DNA of 64,000 nucleotides from CAWJKP01 sp963843465 (GTDB taxonomy: Bacteria > Planctomycetota > Planctomycetia > Pirellulales > Thermoguttaceae). The notes beneath the pieces were generated by a model. The model had not been told where the DNA came from. It saw nothing but the letters and a program-made list of their open reading frames with translations, and made no database searches. Of the stretch, positions 56,701 through 64,000 are shown in pieces; position 1 is the stretch's first letter; every line of letters begins with the position of its first letter. A program made the position numbers and the translations under genes. Location: positions 2,550,228 through 2,614,227 of the forward strand of contig CAWJKP010000001.1 of assembly GCA_963843465.1 (NCBI GenBank), read 5' to 3'.

Positions 56701-59700
56701 TCTCGTCCGGCAGCGTCACGCCCGTGGCCGAACCCGTCGCCCCTTCAGCACTGCCCGTGTACGGCCCGCTGTAAGGCGTCACGCTGACCGTGGGCGCGAT
56801 CGCGGTGATGACCACCGTGGTCGTGCCGCTGGCGTCGGTGTAGTCGCTGTCGCCGGAGGTGAACGTCCAGCTCACCGTGCCGCCGGGCACGTGGGTCTGG
56901 GTGCCGGAAGTGAAGGTCCCGGCAACCGTCTCCACCGTCTCGTCCGGCAGCGTCACGCCCGTGGCCGAACCCGTCGCCCCTTCAGCACTGCCCGTGTACG
57001 GCCCGCTGTAAGGCGTCACGCTGACCGTGGGCGCGATCGCGGTGATGACCACCGTGGTCGTGCCGCTGGCGTCGGTGTAGTCGCTGTCGCCGGAGGTGAA
57101 CGTCCAGCTCACCGTGCCGCCGGGCACGTGGGTCTGGGTGCCGGAAGTGAAGGTCCCGGCAACCGTCTCCACCGTCTCGTCCGGCAGCGTCACGCCCGTG
57201 GCCGAACCCGTCGCCCCTTCAGCACTGCCCGTGTACGGCCCGCTGTAAGGCGTCACGCTGACCGTGGGCGCGATCGCGGTGATGACCACCGTGGTCGTGC
57301 CGCTGGCGTCGGTGTAGTCGCTGTCGCCGGAGGTGAACGTCCAGCTCACCGTGCCGCCGGGCACGTGGGTCTGGGTGCCGGAAGTGAAGGTCCCGGCAAC
57401 CGTCTCCACCGTCTCGTCCGGCAGCGTCACGCCCGTGGCCGAACCCGTCGCCCCTTCAGCACTGCCCGTGTACGGCCCGCTGTAAGGCGTCACGCTGACC
57501 GTGGGCGCGATCGCGGTGATGACCACCGTGGTCGTGCCGCTGGCGTCGGTGTAGTCGCTGTCGCCGGAGGTGAACGTCCAGCTCACCGTGCCGCCGGGCA
57601 CGTGGGTCTGGGTGCCGGAAGTGAAGGTCCCGGCAACCGTCTCCACCGTCTCGTCCGGCAGCGTCACGCCCGTGGCCGAACCCGTCGCCCCTTCAGCACT
57701 GCCCGTGTACGGCCCGCTGTAAGGCGTCACGCTGACCGTGGGCGCGATCGCGGTGATGACCACCGTGGTCGTGCCGCTGGCGTCGGTGTAGTCGCTGTCG
57801 CCGGAGGTGAACGTCCAGCTCACCGTGCCGCCGGGCACGTGGGTCTGGGTGCCGGAAGTGAAGGTCCCGGCAACCGTCTCCACCGTCTCGTCCGGCAGCG
57901 TCACGCCCGTGGCCGAACCCGTCGCCCCTTCAGCACTGCCCGTGTACGGCCCGCTGTAAGGCGTCACGCTGACCGTGGGCGCGATCGCGGTGATGACCAC
58001 CGTGGTCGTGCCGCTGGCGTCGGTGTAGTCGCTGTCGCCGGAGGTGAACGTCCAGCTCACCGTGCCGCCGGGCACGTGGGTCTGGGTGCCGGAAGTGAAG
58101 GTCCCGGCAACCGTCTCCACCGTCTCGTCCGGCAGCGTCACGCCCGTGGCCGAACCCGTCGCCCCTTCAGCACTGCCCGTGTACGGCCCGCTGTAAGGCG
58201 TCACGCTGACCGTGGGCGCGATCGCGGTGATGACCACCGTGGTCGTGCCGCTGGCGTCGGTGTAGTCGCTGTCGCCGGAGGTGAACGTCCAGCTCACCGT
58301 GCCGCCGGGCACGTGGGTCTGGGTGCCGGAAGTGAAGGTCCCGGCAACCGTCTCCACCGTCTCGTCCGGCAGCGTCACGCCCGTGGCCGAACCCGTCGCC
58401 CCTTCAGCACTGCCCGTGTACGGCCCGCTGTAAGGCGTCACGCTGACCGTGGGCGCGATCGCGGTGATGACCACCGTGGTCGTGCCGCTGGCGTCGGTGT
58501 AGTCGCTGTCGCCGGAGGTGAACGTCCAGCTCACCGTGCCGCCGGGCACGTGGGTCTGGGTGCCGGAAGTGAAGGTCCCGGCAACCGTCTCCACCGTCTC
58601 GTCCGGCAGCGTCACGCCCGTGGCCGAACCCGTCGCCCCTTCAGCACTGCCCGTGTACGGCCCGCTGTAAGGCGTCACGCTGACCGTGGGCGCGATCGCG
58701 GTGATGACCACCGTGGTCGTGCCGCTGGCGTCGGTGTAGTCGCTGTCGCCGGAGGTGAACGTCCAGCTCACCGTGCCGCCGGGCACGTGGGTCTGGGTGC
58801 CGGAAGTGAAGGTCCCGGCAACCGTCTCCACCGTCTCGTCCGGCAGCGTCACGCCCGTGGCCGAACCCGTCGCCCCTTCAGCACTGCCCGTGTACGGCCC
58901 GCTGTAAGGCGTCACGCTGACCGTGGGCGCGATCGCGGTGATGACCACCGTGGTCGTGCCGCTGGCGTCGGTGTAGTCGCTGTCGCCGGAGGTGAACGTC
59001 CAGCTCACCGTGCCGCCGGGCACGTGGGTCTGGGTGCCGGAAGTGAAGGTCCCGGCAACCGTCTCCACCGTCTCGTCCGGCAGCGTCACGCCCGTGGCCG
59101 AACCCGTCGCCCCTTCAGCACTGCCCGTGTACGGCCCGCTGTAAGGCGTCACGCTGACCGTGGGCGCGATCGCGGTGATGACCACCGTGGTCGTGCCGCT
59201 GGCGTCGGTGTAGTCGCTGTCGCCGGAGGTGAACGTCCAGCTCACCGTGCCGCCGGGCACGTGGGTCTGGGTGCCGGAAGTGAAGGTCCCGGCAACCGTC
59301 TCCACCGTCTCGTCCGGCAGCGTCACGCCCGTGGCCGAACCCGTCGCCCCTTCAGCACTGCCCGTGTACGGCCCGCTGTAAGGCGTCACGCTGACCGTGG
59401 GCGCGATCGCGGTGATGACCACCGTGGTCGTGCCGCTGGCGTCGGTGTAGTCGCTGTCGCCGGAGGTGAACGTCCAGCTCACCGTGCCGCCGGGCACGTG
59501 GGTCTGGGTGCCGGAAGTGAAGGTCCCGGCAACCGTCTCCACCGTCTCGTCCGGCAGCGTCACGCCCGTGGCCGAACCCGTCGCCCCTTCAGCACTGCCC
59601 GTGTACGGCCCGCTGTAAGGCGTCACGCTGACCGTGGGCGCGATCGCGGTGATGACCACCGTGGTCGTGCCGCTGGCGTCGGTGTAGTCGCTGTCGCCGG

Positions 59701-62700
59701 AGGTGAACGTCCAGCTCACCGTGCCGCCGGGCACGTGGGTCTGGGTGCCGGAAGTGAAGGTCCCGGCAACCGTCTCCACCGTCTCGTCCGGCAGCGTCAC
59801 GCCCGTGGCCGAACCCGTCGCCCCTTCAGCACTGCCCGTGTACGGCCCGCTGTAAGGCGTCACGCTGACCGTGGGCGCGATCGCGGTGATGACCACCGTG
59901 GTCGTGCCGCTGGCGTCGGTGTAGTCGCTGTCGCCGGAGGTGAACGTCCAGCTCACCGTGCCGCCGGGCACGTGGGTCTGGGTGCCGGAAGTGAAGGTCC
60001 CGGCAACCGTCTCCACCGTCTCGTCCGGCAGCGTCACGCCCGTGGCCGAACCCGTCGCCCCTTCAGCACTGCCCGTGTACGGCCCGCTGTAAGGCGTCAC
60101 GCTGACCGTGGGCGCAATCGCGGTGATGACCACCGTGGTGCTCGTGTTGGTTGTCGCGGCGGTGTAGACGCCGTCGCCGGAGTAGGCGTAGCTGATGGTG
60201 TAAGCGCCGTCGGCGACATGCAGGGTGTTGGTGGCCAGGGTGACGCTGAAGGTGCCGTCAGAACTGCTGACGGTGCCGGTGCCGGAGATGAGTGGGCTGG
60301 TGCCGACGATGGTGACGGTGACGCTGCCGGAGGGGTAGAAGGGACCGGCGGCGATCGTGCCGGAGAAGGTTTGGTTAGCGGTGCCGTAGGCGATGGAATA
60401 AGAGGCCGTCAGGCCGCTGAAGGCGGGGGTGGTGTCCACGGTCACCGTCTGGGCGGCGGTCGATTGCTGTTCGCCGGACTGGCCGGTGGCGGAGGCAACA
60501 ATGGTAACGGTGTCGTTCCCCACGCCCAAGGGAGAACTGGAGGGAACGGGGAAGCTCCAATCGCCACTGGCGTCGGGCGTGGTCTGGCCGAGGAGGGTCG
60601 AACCCTCCATGACCGCGATCGTGGTGCCGACCGACGCCGTGCCGGAGAAGGTCGGCGTCTCGGTGTTGGTCGTCCAGCCGCTTGCCGCCGAACCGTCAGC
60701 CAGGGTCACGCTGCCGAGCGTGACGGCCGGAGCGGTCGTGTCGAGGGTGCCGGCGGGATACCAGCCGGGCGTCTGGCTGGTCGCGGCACCACTGGTATAC
60801 CAGGGGACAACTGAGACGTTGCCGGTGACGGTTTCGCCCGTGCCGCTGGACGCAAAAGTGTTTAGCGGAGTGGTCGGGCCGTTGGCGCTGCCCCACCAGT
60901 TAGCGGAGGCATTGATCGTCGCCCCTGTCGATCCGCTCTGCAGGCCGTAGAGAGAGTTGCCGGCGATGCTGTTCGCGTTGACGTTGACCTGCACGCCGGA
61001 GGCCAGGTTGCCGTAAACGCCGTTGACCGTGTCGCGGACGGTGATCCCGTTCTCAAAACCGGTAATCAGGTTGTTCGTCAGGTCGATCGTCGCGGCGGCG
61101 GTCAGGGCGCCGTACGTGGGATCGTTCGATTGGATCAGCACGCCGGTAACGGGGATCGTGGTGGGGCCATTGCTCGCCACGCCCCCGCCGTTGAGCGTGT
61201 TGCCGGTGATATCGATCGTCCCCGTCTGGCTGCCGCGCACGCCGATGGCGCGAACCGCCGTGGTCTGCGCCGGCAGAATGCCGCTGATGGTCACGGTATT
61301 ATTGGAAACGGTGTTCGTGCCGCTCAGGTTTCGCAGGTCGATGAGATTGAAGGTGCTGGCCGTAAGCGCCGCCGCGTCGCTGGTGATCGTGTTGCCGGTG
61401 ATGGTCACGCCGCTCACCGTGTTCGATCCGCCCGTAGGCCGCGAGCAGATGAAGATCGGGCTTTCGGTGTTGTCGGTGAGCGTGTTGTTCTCGATGGTGA
61501 TGTTCGAGATGGCGACGTTGCGATCGTTGCCCGATGCCGTCGTATCGACATCGATTCCGTAAGCGGCGGTGGACGAGATGCTGTTGCCGCTGATCGTCAC
61601 GTTCTGGATCGTGGCGTCGTTCACATAGGGATCCTGGCCGTCGGCCAACAGCTCGATGCCGCTTCCTCCGGCGCCAGTGATCGTGTTGTTCTCAATGTCC
61701 AACCCGGAAACGGCCTGGCCGATGTAGGTATCGACGACGATCGCACCCGGACCATAGGCCGCCGAAACGTTGCTCAGCGTGTTCCCGTTGATCTCCACGC
61801 CGGTCATGTTGGCGCACAGATCGGTCAACAAACCGCTGTTGCTCATCGTGTTGCCGTCGAAGGTGGTGTTCGTCACGGAATCGTAGGTGTTGAACAACTC
61901 GCGCGACGGGCCGTTCTGCACCTGGTTATCGTCGAAATGGCTGTTGGCGACGTCGCCGAGGAAGAAGAGGGCCGTGTTCGCCCCGCCGGACATGGTCTGG
62001 TTGACGATCAGGTTGTCGGTAACGTCGAACTGGCTGGCCAGCGAGGTATTGTACTTGGTGAAGATGCCGCCGTTGTTTCCCGTGAAGACGTTGTCGGTGA
62101 CGACGGCCGACGTGATGGGCGTGCCGCCGCCTTCGTAGAAGACGTGCCAAGTGTCGAAGTCGGTGAACTCCAGGCCCTCGAAGGTGAGCGACAAGGGCGA
62201 GCCCCCGCCGATGTTGATCGATGCGCCGCCGCCGGTGAGCGTGCCCGAGGCGCCGCCGTTAAGGATCGCCTCGGCCACCCTGGACCCGCCGCCGCTGACG
62301 CCGGCGTTGGGACCGACCAGGCTCAGCGACTTGTTGATGTTCAAACCAGATGACAAGTTATAGTCATAAGTGCCGCCCTGGACGTACACGGTCCCGGCGG
62401 AGGGGGCCACGTTCACGCCGCGCTGGATGGCGCCGGCGGTGGCCGATTCGCTGGCTTGGGTGACGTAAACGGCGTTGGTCCGCAGGCTGACGTAACCCAG
62501 GCTGGGATTATCGAGGTAGTCGGTGATCTGGTTCTCGACCCCGTAGAGGTCGGCGGGCGTAGTATCCGAGGGCGTCACCGAGCCGAAGGTGTCGGTCGTG
62601 GCGTTGATGGCCTGGCCGGTTTGGTTGTTGATGTACGTGGTTCCGGCGAAGGTATTGCTTGTAAGCGAATTGAGGGTCCCGCCGGCAACCAGCAGGTCGG

Positions 62701-64000
62701 TGGTGTTGGCGGTGGCTCCGGCGAAATTGTTGCCGCTGATGGAAGCGGTGCCCGAGCCGACCTTGACGCCGGTCGTGTTGCCGTAGATGTGGTTGCCGCT
62801 GATCGTGGCCGAGCCGCCTTCGGCGTCGATGCCGATCGCGTTGCCGTAGATCGAGCCGCTGTTGCCGCTGATCGTGGCGCTGGCTTTCGCACCGCTGACA
62901 AAGACGCCCGTTCCGCCGCCGCCGGTGGTGATCGACGTGCCGCCGTCGATGGTTGCCGCAACCGTGTACGACGTGTAGCTTGGATCTTCCTCCACATAGA
63001 CGCCGTACTGGCCGGCCGAAATGTTCAGCCCGCTGACAGTCACGTTCATGTTACTCGCGGCAGCCCCGCCGATCCCATTCGGATCGCCGGTGGTTTCCCA
63101 CACGCCGTAGGTCACATTGCTGACGCTGTTCAACGGCGAACTATCGCCGCTCAGGGTGACGGAAGTCGTGGCGGCCGTGGACAACACGGTGTAGCCGGCG
63201 GTGGTGGCGTAGCTGCTGCCGGCGCCGCTGATGCTGTTGTCGAGGAACGTACCCGTCACGCTGTTTTGTTGCGAGACGATGTAGACGCCCGTCCAAAGCG
63301 ATGAGCCCCAGTTGGCGTCGGCCGTGGCGGTGATCGTGTTGTATTCGATCGGCACCGTCGTGCTCGATCCGTAGATCAAGTTATAGAAGATGCCGCGGCG
63401 ACGGGCGCTGATCTGGTTGTATTCGACGCTCCCCGTCGTGCCACCCGTGGGGCGCGCCAGCGAGAAGTTGTTCACTTGAACGCCCACCCGCACGTTCTGC
63501 ATCGTGTTGTGGACCACGTCGGCATAGAAGTTGTTGTAAAGGCGGACCGCAACTCCCTGGTCGTTGTAGGCGCCGATGTTCTGGAACAGGTTCTGGGCGA
63601 TCGTGTTGCCCGCGGTGGGCGTTGCGCTGCTGTCCCAGCCGAGGTCGATGCCCTGGTAGCTGAAGTCCTCGACGATGTTATTCTGAATGACCAGGTTGGC
63701 CGGGGCGGTGTAGCTGGGCAGCGTGCCGTAGTTCTCGATATCGGTCCCGTGGACCGGCACGTAGGAAGCAATGGCCTCCACGGCCTGCGCGTAAATCGGC
63801 GAGGAACCGGTCTCGGTCAGGGCCACGCCGTTGCCCGTTCCTAGCGCGTCGTTCTGGCCGGTGAAGGTGAAACCGGAGATGGTTACGTTGCTGGCCAGCA
63901 CCTCGACCAGCACGCCCGGCGCCGCCGAGACGTAGGGGCTCGGTGCGGAAACCACGGGTTCAATCACCGATTCGCTGCCTCGCGAGCCGGCGACGGTGGG
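50789..64000 (-). CDS. Giant secreted protein 2 (beta-helix, 26 repeats, PKD, cohesin-dockerin-cohesin)
   Basis: At least 4,390 residues, with the 5' end outside the window. In order from the edge: a parallel beta-helix of about 1,100 residues (repeats like NTISGNSI, NNIVEDFSYQG); a bacterial Ig domain (TPTFSGTASVGTTIAV); an Ig3-type domain (YTISYAYSGDGVY); 26 identical 79-residue repeats; an MBG-like module; PKD-type domains with AWGDGTF and VNYGDGSG; a module with VNMNDVHLYDG; a cohesin-like domain after PDFARAPGETVNV; dockerin-like loops (GDVTGTGTLGPTD, GDVNGDGVINGPD); a second cohesin-like domain (FTITYDASRLEL); and a tail. It ends 92 bases before giant protein 1, so the two may be cotranscribed. 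Likely a surface adhesin or scaffold. Confidence 0.85.
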   Translation of the reverse strand, partial: PTVAGSRGSESVIEPVVSAPSPYVSAAPGVLVEVLASNVTISGFTFTGQNDALGTGNGVALTETGSSPIYAQAVEAIASYVPVHGTDIENYGTLPSYTAPANLVIQNNIVEDFSYQGIDLGWDSSATPTAGNTIAQNLFQNIGAYNDQGVAVRLYNNFYADVVHNTMQNVRVGVQVNNFSLARPTGGTTGSVEYNQISARRRGIFYNLIYGSSTTVPIEYNTITATADANWGSSLWTGVYIVSQQNSVTGTFLDNSISGAGSSYATTAGYTVLSTAATTSVTLSGDSSPLNSVSNVTYGVWETTGDPNGIGGAAASNMNVTVSGLNISAGQYGVYVEEDPSYTSYTVAATIDGGTSITTGGGGTGVFVSGAKASATISGNSGSIYGNAIGIDAEGGSATISGNHIYGNTTGVKVGSGTASISGNNFAGATANTTDLLVAGGTLNSLTSNTFAGTTYINNQTGQAINATTDTFGSVTPSDTTPADLYGVENQITDYLDNPSLGYVSLRTNAVYVTQASESATAGAIQRGVNVAPSAGTVYVQGGTYDYNLSSGLNINKSLSLVGPNAGVSGGGSRVAEAILNGGASGTLTGGGASINIGGGSPLSLTFEGLEFTDFDTWHVFYEGGGTPITSAVVTDNVFTGNNGGIFTKYNTSLASQFDVTDNLIVNQTMSGGANTALFFLGDVANSHFDDNQVQNGPSRELFNTYDSVTNTTFDGNTMSNSGLLTDLCANMTGVEINGNTLSNVSAAYGPGAIVVDTYIGQAVSGLDIENNTITGAGGSGIELLADGQDPYVNDATIQNVTISGNSISSTAAYGIDVDTTASGNDRNVAISNITIENNTLTDNTESPIFICSRPTGGSNTVSGVTITGNTITSDAAALTASTFNLIDLRNLSGTNTVSNNTVTISGILPAQTTAVRAIGVRGSQTGTIDITGNTLNGGGVASNGPTTIPVTGVLIQSNDPTYGALTAAATIDLTNNLITGFENGITVRDTVNGVYGNLASGVQVNVNANSIAGNSLYGLQSGSTGATINASANWWGSANGPTTPLNTFASSGTGETVTGNVSVVPWYTSGAATSQTPGWYPAGTLDTTAPAVTLGSVTLADGSAASGWTTNTETPTFSGTASVGTTIAVMEGSTLLGQTTPDASGDWSFPVPSSSPLGVGNDTVTIVASATGQSGEQQSTAAQTVTVDTTPAFSGLTASYSIAYGTANQTFSGTIAAGPFYPSGSVTVTIVGTSPLISGTGTVSSSDGTFSVTLATNTLHVADGAYTISYAYSGDGVYTAATTNTSTTVVITAIAPTVSVTPYSGPYTGSAEGATGSATGVTLPDETVETVAGTFTSGTQTHVPGGTVSWTFTSGDSDYTDASGTTTVVITAIAPTVSVTPYSGPYTGSAEGATGSATGVTLPDETVETVAGTFTSGTQTHVPGGTVSWTFTSGDSDYTDASGTTTVVITAIAPTVSVTPYSGPYTGSAEGATGSATGVTLPDETVETVAGTFTSGTQTHVPGGTVSWTFTSGDSDYTDASGTTTVVITAIAPTVSVTPYSGPYTGSAEGATGSATGVTLPDETVETVAGTFTSGTQTHVPGGTVSWTFTSGDSDYTDASGTTTVVITAIAPTVSVTPYSGPYTGSAEGATGSATGVTLPDETVETVAGTFTSGTQTHVPGGTVSWTFTSGDSDYTDASGTTTVVITAIAPTVSVTPYSGPYTGSAEGATGSATGVTLPDETVETVAGTFTSGTQTHVPGGTVSWTFTSGDSDYTDASGTTTVVITAIAPTVSVTPYSGPYTGSAEGATGSATGVTLPDETVETVAGTFTSGTQTHVPGGTVSWTFTSGDSDYTDASGTTTVVITAIAPTVSVTPYSGPYTGSAEGATGSATGVTLPDETVETVAGTFTSGTQTHVPGGTVSWTFTSGDSDYTDASGTTTVVITAIAPTVSVTPYSGPYTGSAEGATGSATGVTLPDETVETVAGTFTSGTQTHVPGGTVSWTFTSGDSDYTDASGTTTVVITAIAPTVSVTPYSGPYTGSAEGATGSATGVTLPDETVETVAGTFTSGTQTHVPGGTVSWTFTSGDSDYTDASGTTTVVITAIAPTVSVTPYSGPYTGSAEGATGSATGVTLPDETVETVAGTFTSGTQTHVPGGTVSWTFTSGDSDYTDASGTTTVVITAIAPTVSVTPYSGPYTGSAEGATGSATGVTLPDETVETVAGTFTSGTQTHVPGGTVSWTFTSGDSDYTDASGTTTVVITAIAPTVSVTPYSGPYTGSAEGATGSATGVTLPDETVETVAGTFTSGTQTHVPGGTVSWTFTSGDSDYTDASGTTTVVITAIAPTVSVTPYSGPYTGSAEGATGSATGVTLPDETVETVAGTFTSGTQTHVPGGTVSWTFTSGDSDYTDASGTTTVVITAIAPTVSVTPYSGPYTGSAEGATGSATGVTLPDETVETVAGTFTSGTQTHVPGGTVSWTFTSGDSDYTDASGTTTVVITAIAPTVSVTPYSGPYTGSAEGATGSATGVTLPDETVETVAGTFTSGTQTHVPGGTVSWTFTSGDSDYTDASGTTTVVITAIAPTVSVTPYSGPYTGSAEGATGSATGVTLPDETVETVAGTFTSGTQTHVPGGTVSWTFTSGDSDYTDASGTTTVVITAIAPTVSVTPYSGPYTGSAEGATGSATGVTLPDETVETVAGTFTSGTQTHVPGGTVSWTFTSGDSDYTDASGTTTVVITAIAPTVSVTPYSGPYTGSAEGATGSATGVTLPDETVETVAGTFTSGTQTHVPGGTVSWTFTSGDSDYTDASGTTTVVITAIAPTVSVTPYSGPYTGSAEGATGSATGVTLPDETVETVAGTFTSGTQTHVPGGTVSWTFTSGDSDYTDASGTTTVVITAIAPTVSVTPYSGPYTGSAEGATGSATGVTLPDETVETVAGTFTSGTQTHVPGGTVSWTFTSGDSDYTDASGTTTVVITAIAPTVSVTPYSGPYTGSAEGATGSATGVTLPDETVETVAGTFTSGTQTHVPGGTVSWTFTSGDSDYTDASGTTTVVITAIAPTVSVTPYSGPYTGSAEGATGSATGVTLPDETVETVAGTFTSGTQTHVPGGTVSWTFTSGDSDYTDASGTTTVVITAIAPTVSVTPYSGPYTGSAEGATGSATGVTLPDETVETVAGTFTSGTQTHVPGGTVSWTFTSGDSDYTDASGTTTVVITAIAPTVSVTPYSGPYTGSAEGATGSATGVTLPDETVETVAGTFTSGTQTHVPGGTVSWTFTSGDSDYTDASGTTTVVITAIAPTVSVTPYSGPYTGSAEGATGSATGVTLPDETVETVAGTFTSGTQTHVPGGTVSWTFTSGDSDYTDASGTTTVVITAVTPTVSAVSASASYSGSPLAYPASDVTVTGPGGLNNSGGALSFTYNGSATVPTAEGSYSVLATFTPNDKTDYNTGTGSATWTIYGLDLSQSATSVNEGQSYALVMGSLNLASGTANGYSIAWGDGTFTTVNPGSPATSPANTTVYHTYTDAPADPVADISVSVLVNYVPVLVGGISVTVNDVPPTAAAFVQYPAAPVSEGTAAQVAFFGGTDPSPEDLPLHYAFDFNGATQFNTGAGDGTYLDSSNTTGIITVPGSYLDTPGTHTITGRIIAVDGAYTDYTTTITVTDVAPVVNAGTNATGVGVGTTFARSGSFTDPGNETWTATVNYGDGSGAQSLSLNANKTFNLSHVYTAAGNYTVIVGVTDYYPAGTPLLTGTGTFTVNVVSVPFQVTSFAPTAAGFDVTFSQAVNMNDVHLYDGMDNNDTTNQHFYDPSIVNPLTGLPCTAPLDVTLVGAVTGTIHGSLIWDAATNTAEFVKTDARSAAFIDSVLAPDTYTVTLYSRNDSFDPGWVDDSGDLLLGGNYTATFTVAPSAQPVLTLPDFARAPGETVNVLPDGLGGHTGNIASNLPITISNGSGVTSVSFTLDYNPSLLNISGVSPLSGATTGWTVPAGWTVIANNNAVTGQLTVSAISTTPLGSGPQTVVGIAAVVPTMSSNTPYGASDLLSLESVVVNGAAGIGDEAVHELAFLGDVTGTGTLGPTDASRMLRVQVGLDSGFYAYPLVDPAIVGDVNGDGVINGPDATDLLLKTVYPPSWTGMPEIPSLGYPYGTVLIPAGPDPTVEIGEAGTVAEGGETVSTAIRITDSAAGLQTASFTITYDASRLELSDADVTLSPYLAGQGWSMAEHVEQATGTVHVALLGNVLPAGTPELLDLTFHVRSDALPGTAPLDIAGALNGGYLTMTPVDGSIIVAAANMATSQVSAVSVGSAAGSSTAPQAASALAGLDVSAVDLLLAAEYQEAAPALAGAIRAPSNANLPVSMQAVGVGDEQSAKLIDSQAVGAAIQGLDSVNLGAAQDDMNDVLASRLDHNSLRKQVHLWDEALQGVLGTGDASSDE
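53961..60122 (-). repeat. 26 tandem 237-bp repeats, identical by eye
   Basis: The period is exactly 237 bases: the phrase GTGATGACCACCGTGG recurs at 53961 and last at 60123, a distance of 26 x 237. Each unit encodes 79 residues (PYSGPYTGSAEGATGSATG to SDYTDASGTTTVVIT). Reading the copies against each other I saw no internal difference; only the flanking units carry substitutions (GCAATC for GCGATC near 60117). The copy number may be wrong in the assembly. Confidence 0.95.

Noticed and set aside
53961..60122. CRISPR array
   Set aside because: The repeats are directly adjacent, 237 bases long, without unique spacers, and encode protein in one frame.
52277..60814. An 8.5-kb open frame antisense to giant protein 2
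   Set aside because: A repeat unit of 237 bases (a multiple of three) with no stop in this phase stays open however often it is copied. There is no start with a ribosome site, and the product is Arg/Gly-rich nonsense.

Overview
The window is high-GC bacterial DNA from a planctomycete (Planctomycetota), and its family content fits nothing else as well. It encodes giant secreted proteins, one carrying the LEPR-XLL-type N-terminal signature. It also has a Ser/Thr kinase fused to a formylglycine-generating-enzyme-like (FGE) domain, a PQQ-propeller secreted protein, a bacterial alpha-2-macroglobulin, cohesin and dockerin modules, a DUF6259-like hydrolase and sulfatase pieces. Many coding regions are broken by single-base frame changes, so some breaks may be assembly errors rather than true decay.

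1-13 kb is a patchwork of short genes in both orientations. It holds a rubredoxin / FMN glutamate-synthase / rubrerythrin fusion, a histone-H1-like protein, a SprT-like protease overlapping a guanine deaminase, a VOC protein, an LssY-C protein, an FHA plus ferritin-like pair and several very small ORFs. Among these lie broken genes: a 5' aldo/keto reductase fragment, an SRPBCC fragment abutting a degraded IS3-family element, and pieces that look like integrase. The patchwork ends at a tRNA-Arg(CCG), and integrase-like fragments lie on both sides of it, so I read it as a decayed genomic island.

13-38 kb carries large secreted or envelope proteins: the PQQ-propeller protein, a three-piece alpha-2-macroglobulin, a truncated beta-helix/PDZ gene, a DUF6259-like glycosidase, a chimeric sulfatase/six-hairpin glycosidase, and a kinase-FGE-lectin-like receptor split over three frames. 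After these come a SagB-type dehydrogenase and a PHB-depolymerase/feruloyl-type esterase. Remnants of a DJ-1/PfpI gene and of an alpha/beta hydrolase are interspersed.

38-64 kb is almost entirely two co-oriented giant secreted proteins on the minus strand. The downstream one (about 4,160 residues, one frame break) contains 18 diverged 80-residue repeats. The upstream one (over 4,390 residues, running off the window) contains a beta-helix and 26 essentially identical 79-residue repeats (237 bp). Both end in the same module order of cohesin-like, dockerin-like, cohesin-like. This pair is the most unusual feature: two neighbouring giant proteins that each carry both halves of a potential cohesin/dockerin interaction, with homologous repeat arrays kept in very different states of homogenisation.
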